This document shows, piece by piece, positions 1-9,104 of a stretch of 50,897 nt of DNA. How positions within the stretch are numbered: the stretch's first letter is position 1; each line of letters begins with the position of its first letter. This DNA comes from CAYJAZ01 sp964369185. Its GTDB lineage: Bacteria > Desulfobacterota > Desulfovibrionia > Desulfovibrionales > Desulfovibrionaceae. Position numbers and translations under genes: made by a program. The notes under the pieces were generated by a model, which saw only the letters and a list, made by a program, of their open reading frames with translations, was not told where the DNA came from and did not search any database. The DNA lies in NCBI GenBank assembly GCA_964369185.1, contig CAYJEN010000007.1:1-50897 (forward strand), read 5' to 3'.

Positions 1-32
1 TTCTCTTTGTATAATTAGTTAGATTTAAAATA

Positions 33-68
33 AGAACCTCTGTCATTATGATTAGTGACAGAGGTTCT
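33..68. terminator. Bidirectional intrinsic terminator hairpin
   Basis: A perfect 13-bp stem (AGAACCTCTGTCA at 33-45 pairing with 56-68) encloses a 10-nt loop. It is followed by CTTGTTT on the plus strand and by TTATTTT on the minus strand. It could end the minus-strand acyltransferase operon after the repeat at 84-248, or a gene entering from the left edge. Confidence 0.75.
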
Positions 69-83
69 CTTGTTTGTTAGTTC

Positions 84-248
84 TAGATAGTGTCGTCAAA
101 TTCATTCTTTTGCGTTTTTGATTTTTTATAGTCTGCCCAAAAGATGATTTTTACACGGTTTATGTATGTTTTTAATATACTGTACCTTTTAAAAAATCCT
201 TTTTAGTTGAAAATTCCACAAAATCTTTGAATTTGACTATAGCATCGA
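84..248 (+). repeat. MITE-like repeat copy A (type 1 ends)
   Basis: The left end is TAGATAGTGTCGTCAAATTC. The right end is a degenerate inverse (GAATTTGACTATAGCATCGA). The core matches copies at 17896, 30021 and 31704: TCTTTTGCG near the left, TTTATGTATG in the centre, and CCACAAAATCTTTGAATTTG near the right. The two halves are weakly complementary throughout, so the whole element could fold as one long imperfect hairpin. It starts 15 bp past the stop codon of the acyltransferase gene. No transposase is encoded. Confidence 0.8.
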
Positions 249-263
249 GATAATAATGGAAAA

Positions 264-1037
264 CTATTTCCAACTATCGAGTTTATTTTTTATAAACTCA
301 ACACAAGCCGCATGTTCAGCTTTCCCGTTGCCTGTAATTTGCATAGCTTCACCAAAGTGAAAGTAGACAGTATTTTTTGGCGCAATTATACCGAAATCTT
401 TTATTAATGATCCTGTATCCCAGAAGTCCGTTTTTATGGCGATTGGAACGAGTGGAACATTTGCTTTTTTAGCAATTTTAGCACCTAAAGAGTTGAAGTC
501 CTGCTCATCAAATACTTTTTTTCTTGTTCCTTGTGGGAAGATTATGAGCGAGCGTCCATTTGCAAGCATTTCAGTACCTTCGGACATAGATTTTGCAAAG
601 TCTTCCCTAGGGTTAACCCTGTCTAAAAGAATAGGATTTCTGCTTCTCATGATAGCCCCAAAAAGAGGATAGGTCGCTAGACTGCTTTTAACAATATAGG
701 ATACGTCTTTGTAAGGTTGAATAAAAATAGGTAGACCGAAAGTCTCAAGGGTGCTCATATGGTTAGCAACAAAAACGCAAGGTCCTTCTGTTTGCGTGAA
801 GTGTTCCATACCTTCAACGTCAATTTTTCCACCGCATTCTTCAACACAACGAAGAGTAGATAAAGAATCTTGAACCCATTGCTCAACAGGGTAGTTGTTT
901 GCTTTTGCTAAATTATTTGCATTGTTTACAACTTTAAAAATTTTGTAGTAAAATGAAATTGAAGGAAACATTTTAATTATAGACGAAATTTCCCTTTCAG
1001 GACTTTTATAATTTATTGGTAGACTTGGCATATTCAT
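264..1037 (-). CDS. Lysophospholipid acyltransferase (PlsC/LPLAT family)
   Basis: A 257-aa acyltransferase expected to transfer an acyl group to a lysophosphatidic-acid-like acceptor at the inner membrane. Block I is NHMSTLE at residues 92-98, giving HX4E where the classical family has HX4D. Block III appears as FPQGTR where FPEGTR is usual. About 90 residues precede the first block. It lies 2 nt downstream of rarA and ends the run 568-aa protein-rsmE-rarA-acyltransferase. AAGGTGA lies about 9 nt before the ATG at 1037; a second ATG is two codons later. The family is clear, but the exact substrate is not. The repeat element begins just after its stop. Confidence 0.8.
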   Translation of the reverse strand: MNMPSLPINYKSPEREISSIIKMFPSISFYYKIFKVVNNANNLAKANNYPVEQWVQDSLSTLRCVEECGGKIDVEGMEHFTQTEGPCVFVANHMSTLETFGLPIFIQPYKDVSYIVKSSLATYPLFGAIMRSRNPILLDRVNPREDFAKSMSEGTEMLANGRSLIIFPQGTRKKVFDEQDFNSLGAKIAKKANVPLVPIAIKTDFWDTGSLIKDFGIIAPKNTVYFHFGEAMQITGNGKAEHAACVEFIKNKLDSWK

Positions 1038-1039
1038 AA

Positions 1040-2269
1040 TTATTCATCACCTTTTTCTATTTTTTCTTTATGCAAGGCGTTTAATTCCTCTTCTTTACCC
1101 TCTTGTTTAGGGTAATAGAAAGTTCTATGTTTTAGGGTATCTGGAAGATAATCTTGCTTAACGTAAGCATTTGGATAGTTATGTGGATATTTATACTCCT
1201 TACCATAGCCCCAATCTTTTTGCAAGCGTGTTACAGGATTTCTTAGGTGTATTGGAACCGGTTGAATTCCAAATTCTTTGATTTCTTGAGCAGCTCTCTT
1301 ATAAGCTGCATATGTTGTATTGCTTTTAGGTGCAAGAGCAAGATATACTACTGTTTCAGAAAGAGGAATAAAACCCTCAGGCATTCCAACAAATTCAACT
1401 GCTTGCTGACAAGAAACAGCTAGTGGAAGTGCATGCGGATCTGCAAGACCTACATCTTCAGAAGCTGATAAAATCAAGCGTCTACAGATGAATCTAGGGT
1501 CCTCACCGCCCTCTATGAGAGTAGCAAGGTAATAAAGAGCCGCATCAGGATCTGAACCACGAATTGACTTTATAAGAGCTGAAATTCTTTCATAATGACT
1601 ATCGCCCTTTTTATCATGCTTTGCTACAATTTCAGGCAGTGCTTTTCTTACATCTTCAAGACTTCGATTTTCAAGAGGAAGTTCATTAGCAAACTCGAGA
1701 AGATTTAAAAGTGTACGAGCATCACCATAAGAAAAATGCACAAGCATTTCTATTACTTCTTCAGAAAGTTCAGCACTGATTTCTTGCAAGGTTTTCTTTG
1801 CAAGAACAATTAATTCATCATCTTCTAGAGGATTGAGTTTTAAAAGATGAAGTCTTGAAAGTAACTGCTTAGTAATACAAAATGAAGGATTTTCAGTTGT
1901 TGTAGCAATTAGCGTGATGTTTCCGGCTTCTAAGATAGGTAGAAAAAAGTCTTGTTGTGCTTTTGAAAAGCGATGCAATTCATCAAGAATAAGGCATTGC
2001 CCGTCTTTCAAACTCTTTCTTAATTGTGCCAAACCTGCTTCAGGGGCAGAAATGCGTACAAATGGTAAATTATGACTTTTAGCAAGTAAAAGTGCTAAGC
2101 TAGATTTTCCACACCCCGGAGGTCCGAAAAGCAGTAATGAAGGCAACCTTCTAGCATTAATAAGAGCAGAAATTTTCTCTTTTAGATGAGTCTGTCCTAT
2201 ATAATTTTCTTGCTTATGAGGACGCATTTTTTCTGCTAAAGGTGATTGAAATAAAAGACTATTTATCAT
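1040..2269 (-). CDS. rarA: Replication-associated recombination protein A (AAA+ ATPase)
   Basis: A 409-aa clamp-loader-like AAA+ ATPase that acts at stalled replication forks with SSB (family knowledge). Walker A is GPPGCGKSS at residues 49-57, and Walker B is LILDELHR around residue 95. The typical RarA N-terminus, with a PLAEKMRP motif, comes before it. The C-terminal MgsA-type region contains ISALIKSIRGSDPDAALYYL and the LRNP stretch expected of the family. The length is slightly short but complete. It starts 15 nt after the rsmE stop and is almost fused to the following acyltransferase gene, which suggests one transcript. Confidence 0.93.
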   Translation of the reverse strand: MINSLLFQSPLAEKMRPHKQENYIGQTHLKEKISALINARRLPSLLLFGPPGCGKSSLALLLAKSHNLPFVRISAPEAGLAQLRKSLKDGQCLILDELHRFSKAQQDFFLPILEAGNITLIATTTENPSFCITKQLLSRLHLLKLNPLEDDELIVLAKKTLQEISAELSEEVIEMLVHFSYGDARTLLNLLEFANELPLENRSLEDVRKALPEIVAKHDKKGDSHYERISALIKSIRGSDPDAALYYLATLIEGGEDPRFICRRLILSASEDVGLADPHALPLAVSCQQAVEFVGMPEGFIPLSETVVYLALAPKSNTTYAAYKRAAQEIKEFGIQPVPIHLRNPVTRLQKDWGYGKEYKYPHNYPNAYVKQDYLPDTLKHRTFYYPKQEGKEEELNALHKEKIEKGDE

Positions 2270-2284
2270 ATTTACAGCTCTAAA

Positions 2285-3016
2285 TTAAGACTTTGAGCCT
2301 GTTTTATACCAAAAATGTAACCCAAGAGCAAGGATTGCAGCTGTTTCATAGCGTAAAATTCTGTCGCCCATAGTATAAAACTTTGCGTTATTGTTATCAA
2401 AAATTTCAATTTCTTTAGGAGAAAATCCACCTTCCGGTCCAATTGTGAGAACTGTAGTGCCATCCGGATTTAAATTTTCGGTTGTATAATTGTAGATTTT
2501 TGGTGCAGGGTCAGTAGTAAGAACTTGCAAATGTTGATGTTTTTTTGCTTCTTCTATCATCAGTTTTTGTGATGAAAAAAGTCTTAGTTTTGGCAAAAAT
2601 GGATTATGACACTGCTTTATTCCAGCAATAAGCTGAGATTTCCAGCTTTCTACAGTAGCAGAATTAATATCCGGAAGAGGGAATTGGCTGTAGTCCGAAT
2701 ACCACATCCAAAGTTCCGAGGCTTCTAGCTCAACAACTTTTTCTAAGAGGAAGCCACGTCTTGCGGCTTTAGTCCAAGCAGCTGCAAGAATAACTTTATT
2801 TTTAGGCTCTTCGTGAGTTTCTTCTTCAATGATTTCAAAGGATAAAGATTTTTTTTTGATTTCAGTAATTGTGCAAAGAGCTTTCTTTCCTTCACCATTA
2901 AAAAGGTAGAAGTTATCGTTGAGTTTTAATCTAAGCACCTGAATTGCGTGTTTAAATTCTGTATCTTCAAGGGTAAAACAGTCCCATTTATTGGGTTCTA
3001 GGTAAAATGCGTGCAT
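2285..3016 (-). CDS. rsmE: 16S rRNA (uracil1498-N3)-methyltransferase
   Basis: A 243-aa SPOUT-class methyltransferase that modifies U1498 of 16S rRNA using S-adenosylmethionine. The diagnostic C-terminal motifs are visible: LTIGPEGGFSPKE, and later ILRYETAAILAL at the SAM-binding trefoil knot. The N-terminal PUA-like part begins MHAFYLEPN. The frame is open for 15 more codons upstream, but those would overlap the preceding gene, so the ATG at 3016 is preferred, 1 nt after the upstream stop at 3018. No strong Shine-Dalgarno precedes it, consistent with translational coupling. Confidence 0.92.
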   Translation of the reverse strand: MHAFYLEPNKWDCFTLEDTEFKHAIQVLRLKLNDNFYLFNGEGKKALCTITEIKKKSLSFEIIEEETHEEPKNKVILAAAWTKAARRGFLLEKVVELEASELWMWYSDYSQFPLPDINSATVESWKSQLIAGIKQCHNPFLPKLRLFSSQKLMIEEAKKHQHLQVLTTDPAPKIYNYTTENLNPDGTTVLTIGPEGGFSPKEIEIFDNNNAKFYTMGDRILRYETAAILALGLHFWYKTGSKS

Positions 3017-3017
3017 A

Positions 3018-4724
3018 TTAATCAATCTTATGTGTTTTTTGTATTGCTTTAAATTCGTCATGAAGTTGAACTAAAGCTCTATATTTTTTCTTAATTTCTA
3101 GGCCACGAGGCGTAAGTAAATTTTCTCTTTTTTCGATATAGGTACGTTGAATATATCTATCGTTCAGAATTAATTCTGTAAGCTTAATCGCAGCAGAAAC
3201 AAGGTCTTCAAAATAGTAGAAGAGTTCAAACTTATACTCTCTCATTATAGTAACAGCTTCATTGAGCATAGCTTCATAAGAGAGGGTAGTATTTTTATAT
3301 TGCCTTGTTGTAATTTCTTCTAAGTCCTTGAGTTTCCTTGCTTGTTGGATATAGTGAAAGCGCGAATTTAACTCTGTCTTTAATGAATAAAGATTGCTAG
3401 AATTATCAATAAATTGAATAGTTTCAAAGTAATTTTCAAAGAGTTTATTGAAGTTTGAGTATGTTTCATCAGCATAACCTATAATACGTCTTTGATGCTT
3501 TAAAAGCCAAGCGTAGAAGATTTTTAATCTTTTTTCTTCAGTATCAGAACCTTCAATTATTTCAGTCTTTTTATAAACGGTTTTACCAGAATACTCACCC
3601 TTTGAAATATCGTTCAATGATAAGACAAGTGATGCGGTATCACGTAAAAAATTAATGTTGGTTATGTTCATACCTGAATCAGGGTGAATAATTGATTGAG
3701 ACTGAACAGAAATTGCTCTATCCTGCCTTACGTTTGTAGCAGAATATGAGTGTTGTTGATATGTTACACGAGCAATTGCTACATGATTTTCTGGGTCAAT
3801 AAAAGCGTTTAGTTCATTGAGTGTGGCGATAGAGTCAGCGTCTTCGATTTTAACAAGGGCGATTTTTTCAACCATAGGATATTTTGTATGTTGTGAATTA
3901 TTCCATATAGTTGTGATTGTTCTATCGGACTGCCCAAGAACTCTGATAAGGAATTTTTCACCTGACTTATGAAGTCTACGTGCAAATAGAGCTGAAGAAG
4001 TTCGTCTTTCAGAAGCAATTGGAAATCCATAAAGTTCCATTAAAAACTGTAAAGTAAACAGCCTATTACGTAAATAAAGAGAAGAATTTCCGGTTTGAAA
4101 TTTTCCAATTCTTAAGCCGTATCTTTTAAGTTCACCATCAAGATCTGAGGGGAAAGAAGCAAAAATTCCTTCTAGCTGAAAATAACCAAGTTTAGTTTTT
4201 GACATTACGTGAGCTCTATCCATTTCAAGTAAAAGTGGAAGAATTCTAGGGTAATAATCTAGTTGAGTAATGTCTAGATTTGCAGATTTTTTATAAGCAT
4301 CATGAAACTTTTTAGGCAAACGCGAAAGAAATGTTGAAGTATTTATATTAAAAACATGATTTTCAAGAGGGCAACAAGGGCCATCAGCATTTGTTATAAC
4401 ATCTGCAACAGGAAAAAGGGGATCATATTGAAATAATTCATTAAAACTATGCAACTCCCTATCTAGCGCAAGCATAGAAAAGCCATCTAACTCGCTATAT
4501 TCAAAAGGATCGGAGTCGAAAGAGGGTAGAAGAGAGCGGGTGTCAACAAGCGGATAATTTTCTATTAATTCGTTATATGACTTTATAAGGCATGAACGAA
4601 TATGTACTACATCAAGAAAAGATTTAAGTTCGTGTAGATTATGAAGATTTATTATATCTGAAAAAGCTGTTTCATTTCTCCAAGGGTACTCGGCTTTAAG
4701 AAAACATTTTTTTGCTTCTAACAT
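3018..4724 (-). CDS. Unrecognised 568-aa conserved-looking protein
   Basis: I do not recognise this protein. It has no signal peptide, no clear membrane segment and no nucleotide-binding or metal motif that I can name. The first two thirds are mixed alpha/beta in composition. From about residue 390 it becomes strongly helical and charged, ending in a Lys/Arg/Glu-rich tail. A CC pair (ADGPCCPLEN, about residue 117) is the only close cysteine pair. The start is the ATG at 4724 because AAGGAGAAAGGT directly precedes it; the longer frame begins at 4763 without such a site. It heads an apparent operon with rsmE, rarA and an acyltransferase, so a role tied to translation or replication upkeep is possible but unsupported. 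Confidence 0.7.
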   Translation of the reverse strand: MLEAKKCFLKAEYPWRNETAFSDIINLHNLHELKSFLDVVHIRSCLIKSYNELIENYPLVDTRSLLPSFDSDPFEYSELDGFSMLALDRELHSFNELFQYDPLFPVADVITNADGPCCPLENHVFNINTSTFLSRLPKKFHDAYKKSANLDITQLDYYPRILPLLLEMDRAHVMSKTKLGYFQLEGIFASFPSDLDGELKRYGLRIGKFQTGNSSLYLRNRLFTLQFLMELYGFPIASERRTSSALFARRLHKSGEKFLIRVLGQSDRTITTIWNNSQHTKYPMVEKIALVKIEDADSIATLNELNAFIDPENHVAIARVTYQQHSYSATNVRQDRAISVQSQSIIHPDSGMNITNINFLRDTASLVLSLNDISKGEYSGKTVYKKTEIIEGSDTEEKRLKIFYAWLLKHQRRIIGYADETYSNFNKLFENYFETIQFIDNSSNLYSLKTELNSRFHYIQQARKLKDLEEITTRQYKNTTLSYEAMLNEAVTIMREYKFELFYYFEDLVSAAIKLTELILNDRYIQRTYIEKRENLLTPRGLEIKKKYRALVQLHDEFKAIQKTHKID

Positions 4725-4754
4725 ACCTTTCTCCTTATAAATTTCGTTAAAAAA

Positions 4755-4783
4755 ATTGTACAATAATTTAAAAAAATTTGCAA
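4755..4783 (-). promoter_or_regulatory. Sigma70-like promoter for the 568-aa gene operon
   Basis: On the minus strand TTGCAA (4783-4778), a 17-nt spacer and TACAAT (4760-4755) lie about 30 nt upstream of the ATG at 4724. This gives a leader of about 24 nt that carries the strong AAGGAG site. Confidence 0.55.
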
Positions 4784-5010
4784 TATATAGAATATGTAAA
4801 TTTAAAAAAAAAGTAAAAAAAATAAAATTGAAATTTTAGTATGTTAAATCATTAGAATAGGAAAATTTCAAAAAAAATAACCTTATTAAGGCTTGCAAAA
4901 TATACAAAATATTGATAATTTGCCGAATAACAAGCGACTTATAAAAATATACGCAAACCGTTATAATAAAAAGTACTTATTTAAACGGATAGACTTAATT
5001 AGGAATAAAT

Positions 5011-5976
5011 ATGAAAGATTTTCACCCATACCAAACTTTACTTGCAATTATTGGAAATGTATTTGATGCTCATGCGGCGGCACTTTTTTTACCTGATCAT
5101 GAAAATAGAGAACAACTTCGACTAGTTGCATCTTGGTGTCCAAATACTGAAACTTTAGAAAATATCTGTATTGAAGAAGGGCAAGGTTATGTTGGTTTTG
5201 TTATGCGAAACTCAGCGCCTTTACTTATTGAACATACTGATATTCAACAAAATAATTTAAATTATTATGGTCCTGTAAAACCTGATGTTCAAACATTTTA
5301 TGCAACTTTAGTGGCAAATAAGGGTGTATTAGTTATAGATAGTTTAGAAAAAGATGTGTTTAGAGAAGAAGATCAAACACTTCTAGCTTTATTTGCTCGA
5401 TTGATTCCTCAAATACAAAACATTACAGCTCTTACTACTTTGTCATTACAGCTATCAACATATTTTTATGCACTAGAAGGTTTTAACGTACTGCGTGAAA
5501 AGTATACAACATGGCCTGAGTATCTTCATTCAAGCCTTAAAATATTGTCTGAAGCGTCAGGGTTTGAGTATGTTTCTTTTGCTTCTCGACCTGAAGAATC
5601 AAGCACTTATTTAGTTGAGTGCGAAAATGTACCTCTTATTCTCAAAGATAATAACTCTCAAGAAATTTCTTTACAATCAGGTATGTTAGGATGGGTTTTA
5701 AGAAATGAGGAAGCTATTTATAATGATGGTGTAAATCGTGCATCAAGTTTAATTTATGGAAAAATTGCCGGCATTCCGGATTTTAAATCAGCTATTTGCT
5801 TACCTTTACAATTTGAAAAAACTACTTTTGGAGCAGTTTGTTTAGCTTCTAGATCTAAAAGTAATATAACACCGGAATTAAAGTCATTTTTGAAAATTGC
5901 GACAGGAAATATAAGTCAAATTTTAGAAAAAGTTTACTTACAACATCAACTGAATTATTTATATAATAATCAATAA
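5011..5976 (+). CDS. Tandem GAF-domain protein without output domain
   Basis: A 321-aa cytoplasmic protein with two GAF-like modules. The first spans about residues 10-145 (FDAHAAALFLPD, then EGQGYVGFVMR and GVLVIDS) and the second about 165-312 (SGMLGWVLRNEEAIYND, then SAICLPLQFEKTTFGAVCLAS). These match the GAF strand pattern of a core strand, a gating segment with GWV or GFV, and a final beta hairpin. No kinase, GGDEF, HD-GYP or helix-turn-helix follows, so it probably signals by protein contact. TAGGAA lies 6 nt before the ATG. It converges on the glycosyltransferase gene with 1 nt between the stops. Confidence 0.75.
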   Translation: MKDFHPYQTLLAIIGNVFDAHAAALFLPDHENREQLRLVASWCPNTETLENICIEEGQGYVGFVMRNSAPLLIEHTDIQQNNLNYYGPVKPDVQTFYATLVANKGVLVIDSLEKDVFREEDQTLLALFARLIPQIQNITALTTLSLQLSTYFYALEGFNVLREKYTTWPEYLHSSLKILSEASGFEYVSFASRPEESSTYLVECENVPLILKDNNSQEISLQSGMLGWVLRNEEAIYNDGVNRASSLIYGKIAGIPDFKSAICLPLQFEKTTFGAVCLASRSKSNITPELKSFLKIATGNISQILEKVYLQHQLNYLYNNQ

Positions 5977-5977
5977 A

Positions 5978-7348
5978 TTATTTGTTGATTTCTTCAAGAA
6001 AACTAAAAGCTTGAGCATAACTTTCTTTACTATAAAGATTATTTTCAAGAAAAAGTTGTATAAAACTTGAGATACTTTGCATAAGAGGCGGGAATTTATT
6101 CCAAAAATCTGGCGCTAGTATCTCATTTTTTTTAAATGAAGTATGTACACCTTTAAACAGATTTAGATGCGCATTCAGAAAAAGCGGAACAATATTAGAT
6201 GTATAATTTTTTAAATAGTGGACTCCCTTCTTTTCATGCGGAAAATCTAATGGAGAAATTCTGAAAAAATATTCTTGCCAAAAGTTATCTAAGTGACTTT
6301 TTAGTTCATCTCTTGTTGAGTAAATTGGAATTAAAGTATGCAAGTTTTCCGTACGAGCAGTTTCAAAAAGTGATAGATCTTTAATAAAATTTAAATCTGT
6401 ATTATCAGATAGTATGGAGTGTATGACTTTAGAAATTTCTTTTGGAGCAAATTTATCTTTACACTCGTAATTTCTACGGCAAGCCCAACAAGACCTGCAT
6501 GAAAGATTTGCCTGCAAAATATAATGATTTTGATTTGAAACCGAAGTCTCATTCGGAGCAACATTTCCAAGTGAAAGATTTAGTGTTGGCACACCAAACG
6601 CAGCTGCTATATGCATAGGTCCAGTGTCAGGAGTAACTAATAAATCAAGTGTTTGCATAAATTTTACAAGTTCTTCAAGTGTAAATTTATTTACTAAATT
6701 GAGTGCCGGAATTTGCAAAATTTTATTTGCTTCTTCGCCTAATTTTTCTTCTGCTGCACCGCCTAAGAAAAATGGTTTATATCCTAACTTTAATAATGAT
6801 TCTGCAAGCTTTGCAAAAAATAGAGGATCAGGGCGCTTACTTGCTTCGCTTGCTCCAATAAAAAGACCTATTTTTTTATCATTATTTATTGTTGACTTAG
6901 CAGTATAAGTCATTGAATTGACATGATTATAATTTAGAATATCCAAAGCATTTAGATCTGCCCAATGGAAAAGATTATGTCTGGAATTATGCGTTAAAGA
7001 TGCGCGATAGAGTTGCCAGAAACCATTGATATGTAAGGCATTATTTTTTTTATAATAGCCAGTTATTTTTTCAGATTTTAATTTTTCTATAAGTTCATAA
7101 CTTTCTTTTCTGTGGCTGAGATTAATTATATGATTAAATTCTGTTTCAAGCAAAATTCTTGATGTAGGGGGTATAAAAATTGCTTGAGGTGCTAACCTCT
7201 TGAGTGGCAGATAGAAATTTTTTTCAGCAACTATAAATAGAGGTCTAGTTGCTTCAAGTTCAAGCATTTTTTTTACAAGTGGAAAGGTTAGAATTAAATC
7301 TCCTATTCTATGCATTTGTATAATTAAATTAGCCTTCATATTTTTCAC
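5978..7348 (-). CDS. GT9 family glycosyltransferase (heptosyltransferase-like)
   Basis: A 456-aa protein of the ADP-heptose:LPS heptosyltransferase fold. The N-terminal MHRIGDLILTFPLVK and the later TPDTGPMHIAAAFGVPT are the family donor-site motifs. It probably adds a sugar to lipopolysaccharide core on the cytoplasmic face of the inner membrane. After the second motif comes a cysteine group (SCRSCWACRRNYEC), then roughly 120 extra residues beyond the usual 330-360-aa enzyme. Two starts are possible: a GTG at 7348, four nt after AAAAGG, and an ATG at 7339. The acceptor cannot be read from the sequence. Confidence 0.8.
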   Translation of the reverse strand: MKNMKANLIIQMHRIGDLILTFPLVKKMLELEATRPLFIVAEKNFYLPLKRLAPQAIFIPPTSRILLETEFNHIINLSHRKESYELIEKLKSEKITGYYKKNNALHINGFWQLYRASLTHNSRHNLFHWADLNALDILNYNHVNSMTYTAKSTINNDKKIGLFIGASEASKRPDPLFFAKLAESLLKLGYKPFFLGGAAEEKLGEEANKILQIPALNLVNKFTLEELVKFMQTLDLLVTPDTGPMHIAAAFGVPTLNLSLGNVAPNETSVSNQNHYILQANLSCRSCWACRRNYECKDKFAPKEISKVIHSILSDNTDLNFIKDLSLFETARTENLHTLIPIYSTRDELKSHLDNFWQEYFFRISPLDFPHEKKGVHYLKNYTSNIVPLFLNAHLNLFKGVHTSFKKNEILAPDFWNKFPPLMQSISSFIQLFLENNLYSKESYAQAFSFLEEINK

Positions 7349-7395
7349 GTAACCTTTTAAAAAATGACTGTGAAAGTAGCTTATAAAAAAATAAA

Positions 7396-7426
7396 AAAAA
7401 AGTCCAATTATAAAAATTGGACTTTT
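7396..7426. terminator. Intrinsic terminator downstream of gpmI
   Basis: AAAAAGTCCAATT and its inverse AATTGGACTTTTT form a stem with a short loop. On the minus strand it is followed by a run of nine T. It lies 45 nt past the gpmI stop and would also insulate the GT9 gene from read-through. Confidence 0.85.
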
Positions 7427-7470
7427 TATTAAAACTTTATTATAAATTTTTCTAATATTATAATATGTTA

Positions 7471-8931
7471 TTAGATTAATTTTGCAATATCAGCAAGTTT
7501 TGTGTGCTCATTTCTATCAATTGCAACAGGGCTTGCACCTTCAATTACAATAAGTGGAGTTTTATTTAGTGTATGAGCTGTTTGTGGATTACCATTTTCA
7601 TCCATCATGCACTCTGCATTGCCATGGTCTGAAGTAATGATTATTTTCCAATCTTTTTCAGCAATTACAGCTAAAATTCTATCAACACATTCATTTACAA
7701 ATTCAATAGCACTGATTGCAGCAGGCATAATTCCTGTATGACCTACCATATCAGGATTCGCAAGATTACACACAATAAATTGATATTTATCGTCTTTTAT
7801 TGCTTCAATCAATTGAGTTGTTACATCATTAGCGGACATTTCAGGTTTTAAATCATAAGTTGCAACTTCTTTAGGTGAAGGTATAAGCACACGGTCTTCA
7901 TTTGGGAATGGTTCTTCTCTTCCACCGTTGAAGAAGTATGTAACATGCGCATATTTTTCAGTTTCTGCAATACGCAATTGTTTTATTCCTCTGTCTGAGA
8001 GTCTTTCGCCAATTGTATTTTTGAGATTTTGTTTAGGAAATGCTACTTTTAGACTTAGTTTTGATTCGTAAAGAGTCATACCCGCAATACCGGCAAGTTT
8101 AGGGAATTTTGCACGTTCAAAACCGTCAAAGTGTTCACTGCTAAGAGCAAAGCCAAGTTCTCTTGCTCTATCAGCTCTAAAGTTGAAGAAGAAAACAACG
8201 TCGTTATCCTTTATAATTCCGTCTTGATCAAGGATACGAGGTTTTACAAATTCATCAAATTCGTCAAATTTATATGATTCTTCTAGAGTTTGGATAGGGT
8301 CAGAAATTTTTATACCATTTCCGCTTGTAAGTAAGTCGTAAGCTTCTTTTACTCTTTCCCAGCGGTTATCTCTATCCATAGCGTAGAATCTACCGCACAA
8401 GCTTGCAAGTTTACCATTAGTTTCTTCAAGCATTGGAAGAAGTTTTTCAACGTAATTTTTACCTGATGATGGAGGTGTATCGCGCCCATCAAGAAAAGCA
8501 TGTACAAAAGCAGGTACTTCTTTTTTTTGTGCAAATTGAAGTAGAGCGTGAAGATGATTTATATGGCTATGCACACCACCATCTGAAAGTAAACCAAGGA
8601 AGTGAACTCTTCCATTTTTTTCTTTTGCAGATGCTAAAAGTTCTGTAATTACTTCATTTTCAAAGAAAGTACCTTCTTCAATTGCAAGGTCAATTTTTGT
8701 CATATCTTGATAAACAATTGTACCAGCACCAATATTTAAATGACCTACTTCTGAGTTTCCGATAAATCCGGTTGGAAGACCAACTGCACGGCCGGAAGCA
8801 TCAATTTCTACCATTTCCGGAAGAGCAAGAAGCTTTTGTAATGTAGGAGCTTTTGCTTGATATATCGCGTTACTAGGAGTGTTTGGAGCAATTCCGAATC
8901 CATCTAGTATGAGTAACAAAGTATTTTTCAT
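7471..8931 (-). CDS. gpmI: 2,3-bisphosphoglycerate-independent phosphoglycerate mutase, short C-terminus
   Basis: A 486-aa glycolytic/gluconeogenic enzyme interconverting 3- and 2-phosphoglycerate with two Mn ions. It shows LILDGFG at 7-13 (metal Asp10), catalytic Ser60 in GNSEVGH, HAFLDGRDTPP, FFFNFRADRAREL, and SDHGNAE near the C-terminus. The start is the ATG at 8931, with GAGG five nt upstream; the longer frame to 8991 adds an unlikely Cys-rich stretch. The protein stops at LADIAKLI, where family members normally continue LADIAPTxLxLMGLPxPxEMTGxSL, so about 20 residues are missing. No other frame after the stop supplies them. Confidence 0.92.
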   Translation of the reverse strand: MKNTLLLILDGFGIAPNTPSNAIYQAKAPTLQKLLALPEMVEIDASGRAVGLPTGFIGNSEVGHLNIGAGTIVYQDMTKIDLAIEEGTFFENEVITELLASAKEKNGRVHFLGLLSDGGVHSHINHLHALLQFAQKKEVPAFVHAFLDGRDTPPSSGKNYVEKLLPMLEETNGKLASLCGRFYAMDRDNRWERVKEAYDLLTSGNGIKISDPIQTLEESYKFDEFDEFVKPRILDQDGIIKDNDVVFFFNFRADRARELGFALSSEHFDGFERAKFPKLAGIAGMTLYESKLSLKVAFPKQNLKNTIGERLSDRGIKQLRIAETEKYAHVTYFFNGGREEPFPNEDRVLIPSPKEVATYDLKPEMSANDVTTQLIEAIKDDKYQFIVCNLANPDMVGHTGIMPAAISAIEFVNECVDRILAVIAEKDWKIIITSDHGNAECMMDENGNPQTAHTLNKTPLIVIEGASPVAIDRNEHTKLADIAKLI

Positions 8932-9053
8932 AGTGACCTCACAATTTTTACTTAGTACGTTTCTATAACAATTTTTCGTATAAATCAACATAAAATTAAT
9001 TACAAAGTAAGTTATAAATTATCTATTGAGACTTTATATAATTAGGGTGTAAA

Positions 9054-9082
9054 AAAGGTCAGAGCAATAAGCCCTGACCTTT
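9054..9082. terminator. Intrinsic terminator after the trxA-trxB-bamD-BI-1 unit
   Basis: AAAGGTCAG (9054-9062) pairs with CTGACCTTT (9074-9082). On the minus strand a run of seven T follows. It lies 22 nt past the Bax-inhibitor-like stop. Confidence 0.85.
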
Positions 9083-9104
9083 AGAATTTAAGTTAAATCA
9101 ACAA

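Noticed and set aside
7438..7473. Frameshift explaining the short gpmI end
   Set aside because: None of the frames just past the stop encodes the expected LMGLPxPxEMTG segment, so a simple frameshift does not explain it.
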